Origin: Amycolatopsis sp. NBC_01488
Lineage (GTDB): Bacteria > Actinomycetota > Actinomycetes > Mycobacteriales > Pseudonocardiaceae
NCBI RefSeq assembly: GCF_036227105.1
Contig: NZ_CP109434.1
Location: 2,422,001 to 2,486,000, forward strand
Reading direction: 5' to 3'
DNA: 64,000 nt
Shown here: positions 7,865-15,844 of the stretch, piece by piece
Numbering within the stretch: position 1 is the stretch's first letter
How the letters are laid out: the number at the start of each line of letters is the position of its first letter
Program-made: the position numbers and the translations under genes
Notes under the pieces: generated by a model
The model's input: the letters and a program-made list of their open reading frames with translations, nothing else
What the model was told of the DNA's origin: nothing
Database searches by the model: none

Positions 7865-8628
7865 TCATCCGGCCGCGTGTTGCACCTCACATGGGCGATT
7901 CGTTCGGTTCGGCCTGGTGGCGTGGCTACGCCGCTCAGCTGAGGGCGATCGCGGACGCGCGTCGGCCCGACCGCCTCGCGATCATGCCGCTCGACGAAAC
8001 CCTGAAGGCGCTCGGCAAGCAGACCGAAGTCGACGAAGGCGTCTACGACGTCCCGCTGGAGGGCATCGTCGGCACGGTCGCCCGCGCCGGCGACTTCGAC
8101 CGTGAGTTCCGGCCGCGCAACCGGGCGCTGCGTGATCGCTGGGAGCGCCTCACGCGGACGTCGGCCGACCTGCCGCCGGTACGGCTCGTACGCCTGTCCG
8201 ACATGTTCTTCGTCGACGACGGCCACCACCGCGTCGCCATCGCGCGCGCCCGCGGTGCCACGACCATCCGCGCGCGAGTGCGCTGGATCAGCACGGTCGC
8301 CTGCGCGCTGCGCTGCCTGACGCTCGCGGACCTGCCGTCGAAGAGCGCCGAGCGGATGTTCCTCGAGCGCGTCCCGCTGCCGGACGACGTCCGCCTCGGG
8401 CTCTGGCTCGACGACCTGGTCGACTGGTTCCGGCTCGCCGACTCGGCCGAGGCCTGGGGTTTCCGCCGTATGCTGGCCGGACGGCCGGTGCGCAGCCGCG
8501 GCGAACTGGCCGAAGCCTGGTGGCACGAGGAGGTCCGGCCGGTGCTCGAACAGGTGCGTCAGCGAGGCTTGTGCCCGCCACCACGAGATATCCAGACCTA
8601 CTTGAGCTATGGTCTAGACCATGTCTGA
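7861..8628 (+). CDS. ParB-like nuclease/CTPase-domain protein
   Basis: A 255-residue cytoplasmic protein with the ParB/sulfiredoxin core: VRLVRLSDMFFVDDGHHRVAIARARGATTIRARV (about residues 105-138). The DGHHR motif is the nucleotide-binding signature of this superfamily. The rest is helical and lacks an obvious helix-turn-helix, so a classical centromere-binding role is unlikely. ATG 7861 overlaps the rbsK stop as ATGA; a second ATG at 7891 (MGDSFGSAWWRGYA) could be the true start because homologues tend to begin near there. The 3' end overlaps ptsI by 8 bases. A role in the sugar/PTS operon is suggested only by context. Confidence 0.65.
   Translation: MIIRPRVAPHMGDSFGSAWWRGYAAQLRAIADARRPDRLAIMPLDETLKALGKQTEVDEGVYDVPLEGIVGTVARAGDFDREFRPRNRALRDRWERLTRTSADLPPVRLVRLSDMFFVDDGHHRVAIARARGATTIRARVRWISTVACALRCLTLADLPSKSAERMFLERVPLPDDVRLGLWLDDLVDWFRLADSAEAWGFRRMLAGRPVRSRGELAEAWWHEEVRPVLEQVRQRGLCPPPRDIQTYLSYGLDHV
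8608..8622 (+). promoter_or_regulatory. DasR-like operator (dre) on the ptsI start
   Basis: The perfect 14-bp palindrome ATGGTCTAGACCAT (8609-8622) matches the centre of the DasR responsive element (TGGTCTAGACCA-type) known upstream of PTS and N-acetylglucosamine genes in Streptomyces. It overlaps a candidate -10 box TATGGT (8608-8613) and the ATG of ptsI (8621), so a bound GntR-family repressor would block a leaderless ptsI transcript. Binding by a DasR orthologue is inference; no DasR gene lies in the window. Confidence 0.75.
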
Positions 8629-10288
8629 GCTTGATGCCGCCTCCGCTGAGAAGCGCACGTCGGCGGAGTCTCTGTCCGGGGTCGCCGTCAGCCCCGGCCG
8701 CGCGAGTGGTCCCGTCGTCCGCGTCGCGGAGCCGCTCGGTGAGCCCGCCGCCACTCCGGCCCCGGCCGATCCCGCCGCCGAAGCCGCCCGGATCCAGCCC
8801 GCCGCCGCGATCGTCGCCGGCCGGCTCGAGAAGCAGGCCGAGACCGCCACCGGCGAGGCCGCGACGATCCTCATCACCACCGCCGCGATGGCGGCCGACC
8901 CGGCGCTCGCGTCGCAGGCCGAACAGCTGGTCAAGACGCAGGGGCTGCCCGCCGCACGAGCCGTGTACCAGGCCGCGGAAGGCTTCGCCGAAGCGCTGGC
9001 CGCCGCGGGCGGGTACATGGCGGAGCGCGTCCGCGATGTCCGCGACGTGCGCGACCGGCTGATCGCCGAGCTGCTCGGCATCGCGCCGCCGGGGGTGCCC
9101 GAGCTGGCGTCGCCGAGCGTGCTGGTCGCGCGCGACCTCGCCCCGGCCGACACCGCGGGCCTCGACCCGGCGAAGGTGCTCGCCCTGGTCACCGAGGAAG
9201 GCGGCCCGACGAGTCACACCGCGATCCTCGCGCGAGCGCTGGGCATCCCGGCCGTCGTCGCGGTGCGCGGACTGCTGAAGCTGGACGCGCAAGCGCTTGC
9301 GGTCGACGGCGACGCGGGCACGGTCGAGGTCGCGGACCCGTCGGCACCGGTTGTGACGGCGACGGTGGCGCAGCTGGCCGAGTGGAACGGCACGGGCTCG
9401 ACGTCCGACGGTCACCGCGTGAAGGTCTACGGCAACGTCGGTTCCCCGGCCGACGCCCAGGCCGCGGCCGACGCGGGCGCCGAGGGTGTCGGCCTGTTCC
9501 GCACCGAGTTCTGCTACCTGGACGCTTCGGACGAACCGTCGGTGGCCGAGCAGCGCGCGGCGTACACGGCGGTGCTTTCGCCGTTCCGCGGCAAGCCGGT
9601 GATCGTGCGGACGTTGGACGCGGGCGCCGACAAGCCGCTGGCGTTCCTTTCGCCGGAAGCCGAGCCGAACCCGGCGCTCGGAGTGCGCGGGCTGCGCGTG
9701 GCGTTCGACCGTCCCGAGATCCTGGACCGCCAGCTCGAGGCGATCGCGGGCGCGGCGGAGGATTCGGGCGCCGAGGTCTCGGTGATGGCCCCGATGGTCG
9801 CGACGGTCTCCGAAGCGACTTGGTTCGCCGAGCGGGTTCGCGCGGCGGGCATCGCCCGGGCGGGCGTGATGATCGAGATCCCGGCGGCGGCGCTGAGCGC
9901 CCGCGAGATCCTGGAAGCGGTCGACTTCGTCTCGGTGGGCACGAACGACCTGGCGCAGTACACGTTCGCGGCCGACCGCCAGCTCGGCGCGGTGGCGAAG
10001 CTCAACGACCCGTGGCAGCCGGGCCTGCTACGCCTCCTGAAGCTGATCGGCGACGCGGCCAAGGCAACGGGCAAGCCGGCGGGCGTGTGCGGCGAAGCGG
10101 CGGCGGACCCGCGGCTGGCGCTGGTCCTGGCGGGTCTCGGCCTGACGAGCCTGTCGATGAACGCCCCGGCGATCCGCACAGTCGGCGCGAGCCTGGCTTC
10201 GACGACGCTCGCGGAGTGCGAGGCGCTCGCAGAGGCGGCGTTGGCAACCTCGGACCCAGCGGCAGCCCGCGCGGCGGCTCGCCCCTGA
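8621..10288 (+). CDS. ptsI: phosphoenolpyruvate-protein phosphotransferase (PTS enzyme I)
   Basis: Autophosphorylates from PEP and passes phosphate to HPr to drive sugar uptake. The 555-residue protein shows the phosphohistidine swivel motif GGPTSHTAILARALGIP (about residues 196-212, catalytic His) and the PEP-binding barrel with VGLFRTEFCYL, RTLDAGADKP, and the C-terminal signature FVSVGTNDLAQYTFAADR. Length is normal for EI. It overlaps the ParB-like gene by 8 bases and carries a DasR-like palindrome on its start codon, implying control by amino-sugar phosphates. HPr and crr are not in the window. Confidence 0.95.
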   Translation: MSELDAASAEKRTSAESLSGVAVSPGRASGPVVRVAEPLGEPAATPAPADPAAEAARIQPAAAIVAGRLEKQAETATGEAATILITTAAMAADPALASQAEQLVKTQGLPAARAVYQAAEGFAEALAAAGGYMAERVRDVRDVRDRLIAELLGIAPPGVPELASPSVLVARDLAPADTAGLDPAKVLALVTEEGGPTSHTAILARALGIPAVVAVRGLLKLDAQALAVDGDAGTVEVADPSAPVVTATVAQLAEWNGTGSTSDGHRVKVYGNVGSPADAQAAADAGAEGVGLFRTEFCYLDASDEPSVAEQRAAYTAVLSPFRGKPVIVRTLDAGADKPLAFLSPEAEPNPALGVRGLRVAFDRPEILDRQLEAIAGAAEDSGAEVSVMAPMVATVSEATWFAERVRAAGIARAGVMIEIPAAALSAREILEAVDFVSVGTNDLAQYTFAADRQLGAVAKLNDPWQPGLLRLLKLIGDAAKATGKPAGVCGEAAADPRLALVLAGLGLTSLSMNAPAIRTVGASLASTTLAECEALAEAALATSDPAAARAAARP

Positions 10289-10368
10289 GAGTGGCTGGCC
10301 CTGACCGGCGGCTGGTTCCTGACGCCGCGCGGGTGGCCCTGACTGCGGCTCGCTCCTGACCGCGGCCG
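10274..10368 (+). repeat. degenerate tandem repeat of the ptsI 3' end
   Basis: The last ptsI bases GCGGCTCGCCCCTGA recur downstream in altered form as GCGGCTGGTTCCTGA (about 10306-10323) and GCGGCTCGCTCCTGA (about 10345-10360). Each copy is linked by GGCCCTGAC, giving units of about 37 bases. They look like slipped duplications of the gene's end and encode nothing evident. Confidence 0.4.
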
Positions 10369-10629
10369 GCAGGTGATCCGCGGCTTCGGCGATCCGCGGC
10401 AGCCCGGCAGCCCGGCCGCATGGGGGTGAGGGCCGGGCAGGAAATCTCGCTGCCCCGCTCGGCAGCCGTACCTGCCCGCGCGAGCGGCGGACTTGGGCCA
10501 AATCCCCGCTCCCGCAGGGGCGCCCCCCACTTTCAGTCTATCGGTCATCACCGACGGTGCTGATCTGTGCGAACCTGAACGCGCGGAGTTGTCCCCAATG
10601 CACGAGGGGTGTGGACAACCTGACGCAAC
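10369..10629. other. non-coding region with inverted DnaA-box-like pair
   Basis: No gene recognised. It contains TTGTCCCCA (10589-10597, one mismatch to the actinobacterial DnaA box) and an exact inverted box, TGTGGACAA (10610-10618). A small palindrome around CGGTCATCACCG (10542-10555) also occurs. With the strong terminator just after it, an unannotated small RNA is possible; no promoter was proven. Confidence 0.35.
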
Positions 10630-10666
10630 GCCGTGAAGGCCGCCGCGACCAGGCGGCCTTCACGGC
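10630..10666 (+). terminator. strong hairpin terminator
   Basis: GCCGTGAAGGCCGC (10630-10643) pairs perfectly with GCGGCCTTCACGGC (10653-10666) over a 9-base loop and is followed by TTTC. It lies 340 bases after ptsI, so it ends either a long ptsI 3' UTR or a separate short transcript, and it insulates the exporter gene. Confidence 0.75.
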
Positions 10667-10755
10667 TTTCCGGCCAAAAGAACGCCGGCTGTCGATTTCG
10701 GGGTCGCTCGCTCGACGGAGTGGTGAGAGCACCACCGAGCCGAGAGGAAGCAGCC

Positions 10756-12189
10756 ATGACCATCACCGCCGAAGCGCCGGCCGGACCGGCTGGACCGGCT
10801 GGACCGGCTGGACCGGCCGAGACGGCCGAGACGGCGAGGGCCGGGCGCCGGGAGTGGGTCGGCCTCGCCGTGCTCGCCCTGCCCACTCTGCTCGTCTCGC
10901 TCGACGTCTTCGTCCTCGTTCTCGCGCTGCCGAAGCTCGCCGCGAGCCTGCACGCCGATGGCACCCAGCAGCTGTGGATCATGGACACCTACGGTTTCAT
11001 GGTCGCCGGGTTCATGGTCACCATGGGGACCCTCGGCGACCGGATCGGCCGCCGGAAGCTGCTGCTGATCGGGGCCGCCGCCTTCGGGATCGCTTCCGTC
11101 GTCGCCGCCTTCTCCACCAGTCCCGGCATGCTCATCGCCGCACGGGCCGTGCTCGGGGTCGCGGGGGCGACGCTCGCTCCGTCGACGCTTTCGCTCATCG
11201 GGACCCTCTTCAAGAACCCGCAGCAGCGCGCCCAGGCCATCGGGATCTGGGCCGGCTGCTTCACCGTCGGCGCCATCATCGGCCCGATGGTCGGCGGCTT
11301 CCTCCTCGAGCACTTCTGGTGGGGCTCGGTCTTCCTGCTCGGCGTGCCCGCCATGGTCCTGCTGCTCGCCATCGGCCCGAAGCTGCTGCCCGAGTACCGC
11401 GACGAGCAGGCCGGACGGCTCGACTTCCCCAGCGTCGCGCTCTCGCTCGCCGCCATCCTGCCCGCCGTCTACGGCGTCAAGGAACTGGCTCGCGACGGCG
11501 TCCACCCCGTTCCCGTGGTCGCTCTCGCCGCCGGCCTGGCCGTCGGGTACGTCTTCGTGAAGCGGCAACGCGCCCTGAAGGACCCTCTGGTCGACTTCAG
11601 CCTCTTCTCCGCGAAGGCGTTCCGCACCGCGCTCGGCGGGATGCTCCTGTTCAGCATGCTCGGCGGCACCACGATGCTGTTCGGCGCGCAGTTCCTGCAG
11701 GTCGCGCAGCACCTTTCGCCGGTCGGCGCCGCGCTCGGGCTGCTGCCCGGGATGGCCGCCTCGACCGTCAGCTTCCTCGTCGCGCCCGTTCTCGCGCGCC
11801 GGGTGAAGGTGAACGTCCTGATCGCCGGTGGGGTCGCCCTCGCCGCGGCCGGCATGGTGATCCTCGCGCTCGTCGAGCCCGCGGCCGGGCCGGCGTGGCT
11901 CGCGCTCGGGTTCGCCGTGACGTCGACGGGAGTCGGGCCGATGGTCGCGCTGGGCACCGATCTCGTCGTCGGCTCGGTTCCGCAGCGCAAGGCCGGCGCC
12001 GCCGCTTCGCTGGCCCAGACCGTCAACGAGTTCGGCTACGCCTTCGGCATCGCGACCGTCGGGACCCTGGGCAACGCCGTCGCCCGGGTGCACGGTCTTC
12101 CCAGCGGGCTGCACGTCGTCGCCGGGCTCGCCGCCGCCGCGTTCGCGGTCCTCGTCTGGTTCGTCGCGCGGAACCTCCGGGGCGCCTGA
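10756..12189 (+). CDS. MFS drug exporter, DHA2 (14-helix) family
   Basis: A 477-residue inner-membrane antiporter of the EmrB/QacA type (SmvA/LfrA-like). Motif A is visible as GTLGDRIGRRKLLLIG (about residues 94-109), the first loop contains ALPKLAASL and QLWIMDTYGFM, and motif C-like GxxxGPxxGG occurs as GAIIGPMVGGFLL. ATG 10756 was chosen over the longer frame because it follows AGAGGAAG. The N-terminal tail carries four tandem GPA repeats from a 9-bp microsatellite (about 10780-10820). No adjacent regulator gene is seen. The substrate is unknown; cationic drugs or dyes would be typical. Confidence 0.88.
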   Translation: MTITAEAPAGPAGPAGPAGPAETAETARAGRREWVGLAVLALPTLLVSLDVFVLVLALPKLAASLHADGTQQLWIMDTYGFMVAGFMVTMGTLGDRIGRRKLLLIGAAAFGIASVVAAFSTSPGMLIAARAVLGVAGATLAPSTLSLIGTLFKNPQQRAQAIGIWAGCFTVGAIIGPMVGGFLLEHFWWGSVFLLGVPAMVLLLAIGPKLLPEYRDEQAGRLDFPSVALSLAAILPAVYGVKELARDGVHPVPVVALAAGLAVGYVFVKRQRALKDPLVDFSLFSAKAFRTALGGMLLFSMLGGTTMLFGAQFLQVAQHLSPVGAALGLLPGMAASTVSFLVAPVLARRVKVNVLIAGGVALAAAGMVILALVEPAAGPAWLALGFAVTSTGVGPMVALGTDLVVGSVPQRKAGAAASLAQTVNEFGYAFGIATVGTLGNAVARVHGLPSGLHVVAGLAAAAFAVLVWFVARNLRGA

Positions 12190-12196
12190 AAGCGCG

Positions 12197-12233
12197 AAGG
12201 CCTCCTCACCCGATGCCTGGGTGAGGAGGCCTT
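12197..12233. terminator. bidirectional hairpin terminator between exporter and DUF1707 genes
   Basis: A 15-bp perfect stem, AAGGCCTCCTCACCC (12197-12211) with GGGTGAGGAGGCCTT (12219-12233), and a 7-base loop. It lies between two convergent genes and can serve both. Confidence 0.85.
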
Positions 12234-12260
12234 CTTGACGCGGGGGCAGAGGGACCCCGG

Positions 12261-12932
12261 CTAGCCGAACAGCCCGCGCCGCGGGTGCCGGATGACCAGC
12301 GAGCCGCCGTGGACCCGGCCGCTCAGCACGAAGCGCGGGTTTCCCAGGTGCCCGTTGCTGCGCGTCTTGTCCTCGAGCGAGCCGAACTTGACGTCGGTGA
12401 TCGAGTTGACGTCGATCGCCGCGTGCTCGGGGATGATCACCTCGACCGAGCCCCACTTGGCGTCCAGCTCGATGTGCACCACCGGCGACTGCACCTGGGC
12501 CTCGGTGAAGTCGAGCTTCGTCGAGCCGTACTTGTTCCGCACGACCATCTCGGGCGGCACCACCCACGGCCCGCTGCGGACCAGCGACGAGTACTTCGCG
12601 TTGAGCTCGAACCGGTGCCCGGGCGAGTAACCGCCGTAGCCCGCCGGCGGCGGCGCGTACGACGGCGCGGCGGCCATGGCGGCCGCCGGGTGGTAGAGCC
12701 CGGCGAGGTCGGCCAGCACGGCGTTCAGCTCGCCGCGGGTCCGGGACGCCAGCGCGCGGTCGGTGCGCTCGGTGAACTCGTCCAGGTCGATCATGCCCCG
12801 GCCGATCGCCTTCTGCAGTACCCCGACGACGTGCTCGCGCTCGTCGTCGGACACCCGAAGATCGCGCTCGCTCAACGGCTTGGTTTCGGTCACCGGTTCC
12901 GCCGCCGCGGTCTCTTCCTCGCCCATGCCCAT
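12261..12932 (-). CDS. DUF1707 and LiaF/YvqF-like C-terminal domain protein
   Basis: A 223-residue protein. Residues about 22-75 (LRVSDDEREHVVGVLQKAIGRGMIDLDEFTERTDRALASRTRGEL) are a classic DUF1707 domain. An alanine/proline linker follows, then a beta-rich C-terminus (GSTKLDFTE, AKWGSVEVIIPEHAAIDV) resembling the cell-wall-active antibiotic response domain of LiaF/YvqF. No membrane helix is seen. ATG at 12930-12932 or the next ATG at 12924-12926 may be used; the much longer open frame upstream is an artefact of GC bias. It is divergent from a lipoprotein gene. A role in envelope stress is plausible by family but not shown. Confidence 0.8.
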   Translation of the reverse strand: MGMGEEETAAAEPVTETKPLSERDLRVSDDEREHVVGVLQKAIGRGMIDLDEFTERTDRALASRTRGELNAVLADLAGLYHPAAAMAAAPSYAPPPAGYGGYSPGHRFELNAKYSSLVRSGPWVVPPEMVVRNKYGSTKLDFTEAQVQSPVVHIELDAKWGSVEVIIPEHAAIDVNSITDVKFGSLEDKTRSNGHLGNPRFVLSGRVHGGSLVIRHPRRGLFG

Positions 12933-12974
12933 GATGGTAGAACCGGATTTCACCAGGGAGATCGGGGGAAAACC

Positions 12975-14051
12975 CTGAACGGACCCGGATTCCGCGGCGC
13001 CGCCCTGTGCGCGGCGCTGGTCGTGCTGGCCGGGTGCACGAGCGACCCGCCGCCACCGAGCCCGAGCGTCACGACCGCGCCGCCGACCGCCCCGCCGACC
13101 CTGCCGGAGGGCCTCACCGGGGTGCCGGCGACCGGCGGCATCGGCGTCACCGCCCTCGTCCCCACCACCGGCCCGACCCTGTTCGACGCCGACCGCGGAG
13201 CCGTCGCCACCCCGCCCGGCTACCCCGGCGGCGACCTGGGGATGAGCGTGCTCCGGGTCGGGACGCACGCCGTCCTGACGGCCTACCCGACGGGCACCGG
13301 CAGCGACGGCCCCTTCGAAGCCCTCGTCTACACCGGCCCCGCGAGCCCGCCGCGCTCCCTCGGCCGCGCCTGGTCGGTGGCACCCGCCGTCGACGGCGAG
13401 AGCGTGTGGGTCATCCGGCAGGACGCGCCCGACACCTGCCGGCTGCAGCGTGTCTCCCTCTCCGGCGGCGAGCTCGGCCACGGCCAGTCCGCCAGCTGCC
13501 GCACCCAGGTGCGCGTCGGGACCCCGCACGGCCTGCTGATCACCATCAACGCCGGTGTCGCCGAGTCGACCGACGCGCTGATCGACCCGGAGACCGGCCG
13601 CACGGTGCAGCAGGCGCCGCGCATCCTCGGCGTCGCCGGCGACCGGATGCTCCTCGACGGCCTCACCGAGTTCACCCTCGTCGACCTGCGGGAGAACAGC
13701 CGGCGGCAGCTCAGCCGACCGGTGGTCGCCAGGACGCCCACTGTCGTGCCCTCCCGCGACGGCGGCATCTGGGCCGTCGACTTCGCCAACCCCGCCTTCC
13801 GCGGCACCAGCACCCAGACCCGTGACCTCTGGCTGCTGCGCCTGGACGGACCGGACTGGGAGCACGTCGCCGCGATGCCGTTCGTCACCGAGCACCTCAA
13901 GCGCGGTGGCGGCTTCGACTGGTCCGGCTCGGGTGACCTCGTGCTGGCCGACGGCGTCCTCGCCGCCTGGCACCCGGGAGAGCCGGTGTGGCGGCTGGGC
14001 CGAGCGAAGCTGCCGACGAGCGACTGGTCCGGCTTCGCCGTGCTGCCGTAG
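12975..14051 (+). CDS. secreted lipoprotein, beta-propeller-like, with CTG start
   Basis: No ATG, GTG or TTG precedes the signal peptide in this frame. CTG 12975 is preceded at the right distance by GGGGGAAAA and is the likely start, giving 358 residues. The signal sequence ends in the lipobox LAGC (residues 18-21), followed by a Pro/Thr-rich stretch. The body has repeated Trp/Asp-containing strands (SVWVIRQD, GIWAVDF, DLWLLRLDG) suggesting a beta-propeller; family not recognised. Two cysteines (DTCRLQ and ASCRTQ) could form a disulfide. It ends one base before the convergent response-regulator gene. Confidence 0.7.
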   Translation: MNGPGFRGAALCAALVVLAGCTSDPPPPSPSVTTAPPTAPPTLPEGLTGVPATGGIGVTALVPTTGPTLFDADRGAVATPPGYPGGDLGMSVLRVGTHAVLTAYPTGTGSDGPFEALVYTGPASPPRSLGRAWSVAPAVDGESVWVIRQDAPDTCRLQRVSLSGGELGHGQSASCRTQVRVGTPHGLLITINAGVAESTDALIDPETGRTVQQAPRILGVAGDRMLLDGLTEFTLVDLRENSRRQLSRPVVARTPTVVPSRDGGIWAVDFANPAFRGTSTQTRDLWLLRLDGPDWEHVAAMPFVTEHLKRGGGFDWSGSGDLVLADGVLAAWHPGEPVWRLGRAKLPTSDWSGFAVLP

Positions 14052-14711
14052 CTACTCCCCGTCGAGGCCGTGTTCGATCGCGTACCGGGCCAGCTCGACG
14101 CGGTTGTGCAGCTGCAGCTTCCGCAGCGTCGACTGCACGTGGTTCTCCACCGTGCGGTGCGACAGCACGAGCCGTTCGGCGATCTGCCGCGCGGTCAGCC
14201 CCTTCGCGACCAGGCGCAGGACGTCGGTCTCGCGCTCGGTCAGGCGTGGCGGCTCGGCGCCTTCGGCCGGCGCGTCGGCCATCCGCCGGTACTCGCCGAG
14301 CACCAGCCCGGCCAGGCCCGCGGTGAACACGGGGTCGCCGGCCGCGGTCCGGTGCACCGCGTCCACCAGCTCCGCCGCGGACGCCGACTTGACCAGGTAG
14401 CCGGACGCGCCGGCCTTCACCGCCTCCAGGACGTCCTTGTGCTCGCCGCTCGCGGACAGCACGAGCACCTTCGTCGACGGCAGCGCCGACGTGATCTCGC
14501 GGGTCGCGTCGACGCCGGAGGTGGTGCCGAGGTTGAGGTCCATCAGCACGACGTCCGGCAGGACAGTGCGCGCGATCCGCACGGCGGCGTCCGCGTTTGG
14601 GGCGGTCGCCCGCACGTCGAAGCCGTTTTCGGTCAGGTCACGCGCCACCCCGTCACGCCAGATCGGGTGGTCGTCGACCACCATCACGGAGATCCGCGGC
14701 TCCTCGCTCAT
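14052..14711 (-). CDS. LuxR/NarL-family response regulator
   Basis: A 219-residue cytoplasmic regulator. The receiver domain holds the acidic pair VVDDHP (about 11-16), the phosphorylated Asp in VVLMDLNLG (about residue 60) and the conserved Lys in YLVKSAS. The C-terminal helix-turn-helix is LTERETDVLRLVAKGLTARQIAERL then SHRTVENHVQSTLRKL. Its ATG overlaps the kinase stop as ATGA, so the two are a coupled pair. It resembles the MacR-type partner of MacS kinases of Streptomyces; target genes are not visible here. Confidence 0.92.
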   Translation of the reverse strand: MSEEPRISVMVVDDHPIWRDGVARDLTENGFDVRATAPNADAAVRIARTVLPDVVLMDLNLGTTSGVDATREITSALPSTKVLVLSASGEHKDVLEAVKAGASGYLVKSASAAELVDAVHRTAAGDPVFTAGLAGLVLGEYRRMADAPAEGAEPPRLTERETDVLRLVAKGLTARQIAERLVLSHRTVENHVQSTLRKLQLHNRVELARYAIEHGLDGE

Positions 14712-15844
14712 CCTGCACCTCTCGTGCTCGGCACCCTGACCTCCCACTCCGTGCCCCGGCCGGGCCCGGTGTCGAGGGTCGCGCTCCCGCCGAGGTCGCG
14801 CACCCTCCCCCGGATGGATTCCACCACGCCGAGGTGCCCGGCCGCGGCCGCTCGCTCGAGAACGCCGTCCGGAATGCCCGGTCCGTCGTCGCGGATGCTC
14901 ACCACGACCTCGCCGCCGAGGTCTTCCAGCAGCACCCACGCCCGCGCTTCGGGGCCCGCGTGCTTCTCCACGTTCGAGAGCGCTTCGCGGGTTACCGCGA
15001 CCAGCTCGTCGGTGACGTGGGCCGGCAGCTCGACGTCGTCCGCCGGCGTCGAGACCTGCACCGACGACGTCGCGAGCAGCTGCAGCGCGGCGCGCAGGCT
15101 CGCCGTGCCGCTGTCGTTCGGCGCCGGCGGCTCGGTCGTCACCAGCGACCGCAGCGCGATCTCCTGCTCGCCGGCCAGCTTCGCCAGTTCGGCCGCTTCG
15201 CCACCGACCTCGTTGCCGCGCTTGCGGACCCGGGCGAGCACCTGCAGCACGCTGTCGTGGATCGAGCGGGCCAGCCGCTCCCGCTCGGCCGTCGCCGCTT
15301 CCTTCCGCAGAGCCTGCTCCAGCCGCGCCGCGGACCGGCGGCCCATCGTCGCGGCCATGCCGACCAGCAGCCCGGCCGCGGCGAGCAGGACGCCGTCGCG
15401 GGCGACGTCCAGGTCGAACTTCTCCCGCGCGAGCCCGGTCGCCACCCCGAGGAGCAGCCCGGCCAGCACGCCGCCGCCGGCGCCGAAGCGCGCGCCCGCG
15501 GCGACCGGTGGCACGGCCGCCCACACCGTCGTGATGAGCGGGACGTCCGCGGCGAACTGCGCGTCGGACAGCACCCACGGCGAGGTCAGCAGCAACGCGG
15601 TGGTGAGCACGAGGTCGAAGACCACCAGCGCCGGCGGCCGCGTCCGCTCGCGCAGGTAGAGGAAGCTGCTGACCACCGACCACAGCGCCATCACGCCGAG
15701 GACGGTCCAGGCCAGCCACTCGCGCTCGTAGTGTCCACTTTGGATGATCACGGTACCGGCGGCGAACGCCCAGGTGAGCAGGCGGAACGCGAGCACGCCA
15801 CGCCACATCGGCGTGACCGGGTCGGGCGTCCGCGCCGAGGTCAT
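14708..15844 (-). CDS. MacS-like sensor histidine kinase (HisKA_3 type)
   Basis: A 378-residue membrane kinase. Five or so hydrophobic helices fill residues about 15-185, with no large extracellular domain, so the signal is probably sensed in the membrane. The H-box is RLARSIHDSVLQVLARV and the ATPase domain has the N-box EALSNVEKHA and the G-box DDGPGIPDG, with the later GRGTEWEVRVP. It overlaps both the upstream AI-2E gene and the downstream regulator by ATGA junctions, forming a three-gene operon. Similarity to the MacS family of morphology/antibiotic regulators is from memory of the family. Confidence 0.9.
   Translation of the reverse strand: MTSARTPDPVTPMWRGVLAFRLLTWAFAAGTVIIQSGHYEREWLAWTVLGVMALWSVVSSFLYLRERTRPPALVVFDLVLTTALLLTSPWVLSDAQFAADVPLITTVWAAVPPVAAGARFGAGGGVLAGLLLGVATGLAREKFDLDVARDGVLLAAAGLLVGMAATMGRRSAARLEQALRKEAATAERERLARSIHDSVLQVLARVRKRGNEVGGEAAELAKLAGEQEIALRSLVTTEPPAPNDSGTASLRAALQLLATSSVQVSTPADDVELPAHVTDELVAVTREALSNVEKHAGPEARAWVLLEDLGGEVVVSIRDDGPGIPDGVLERAAAAGHLGVVESIRGRVRDLGGSATLDTGPGRGTEWEVRVPSTRGAG

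Noticed and set aside
10781..10825. GGACCGGCT tandem units as a CRISPR or regulatory repeat
   Set aside because: They are in frame in the exporter gene and encode a Gly-Pro-Ala tail; a simple coding microsatellite.
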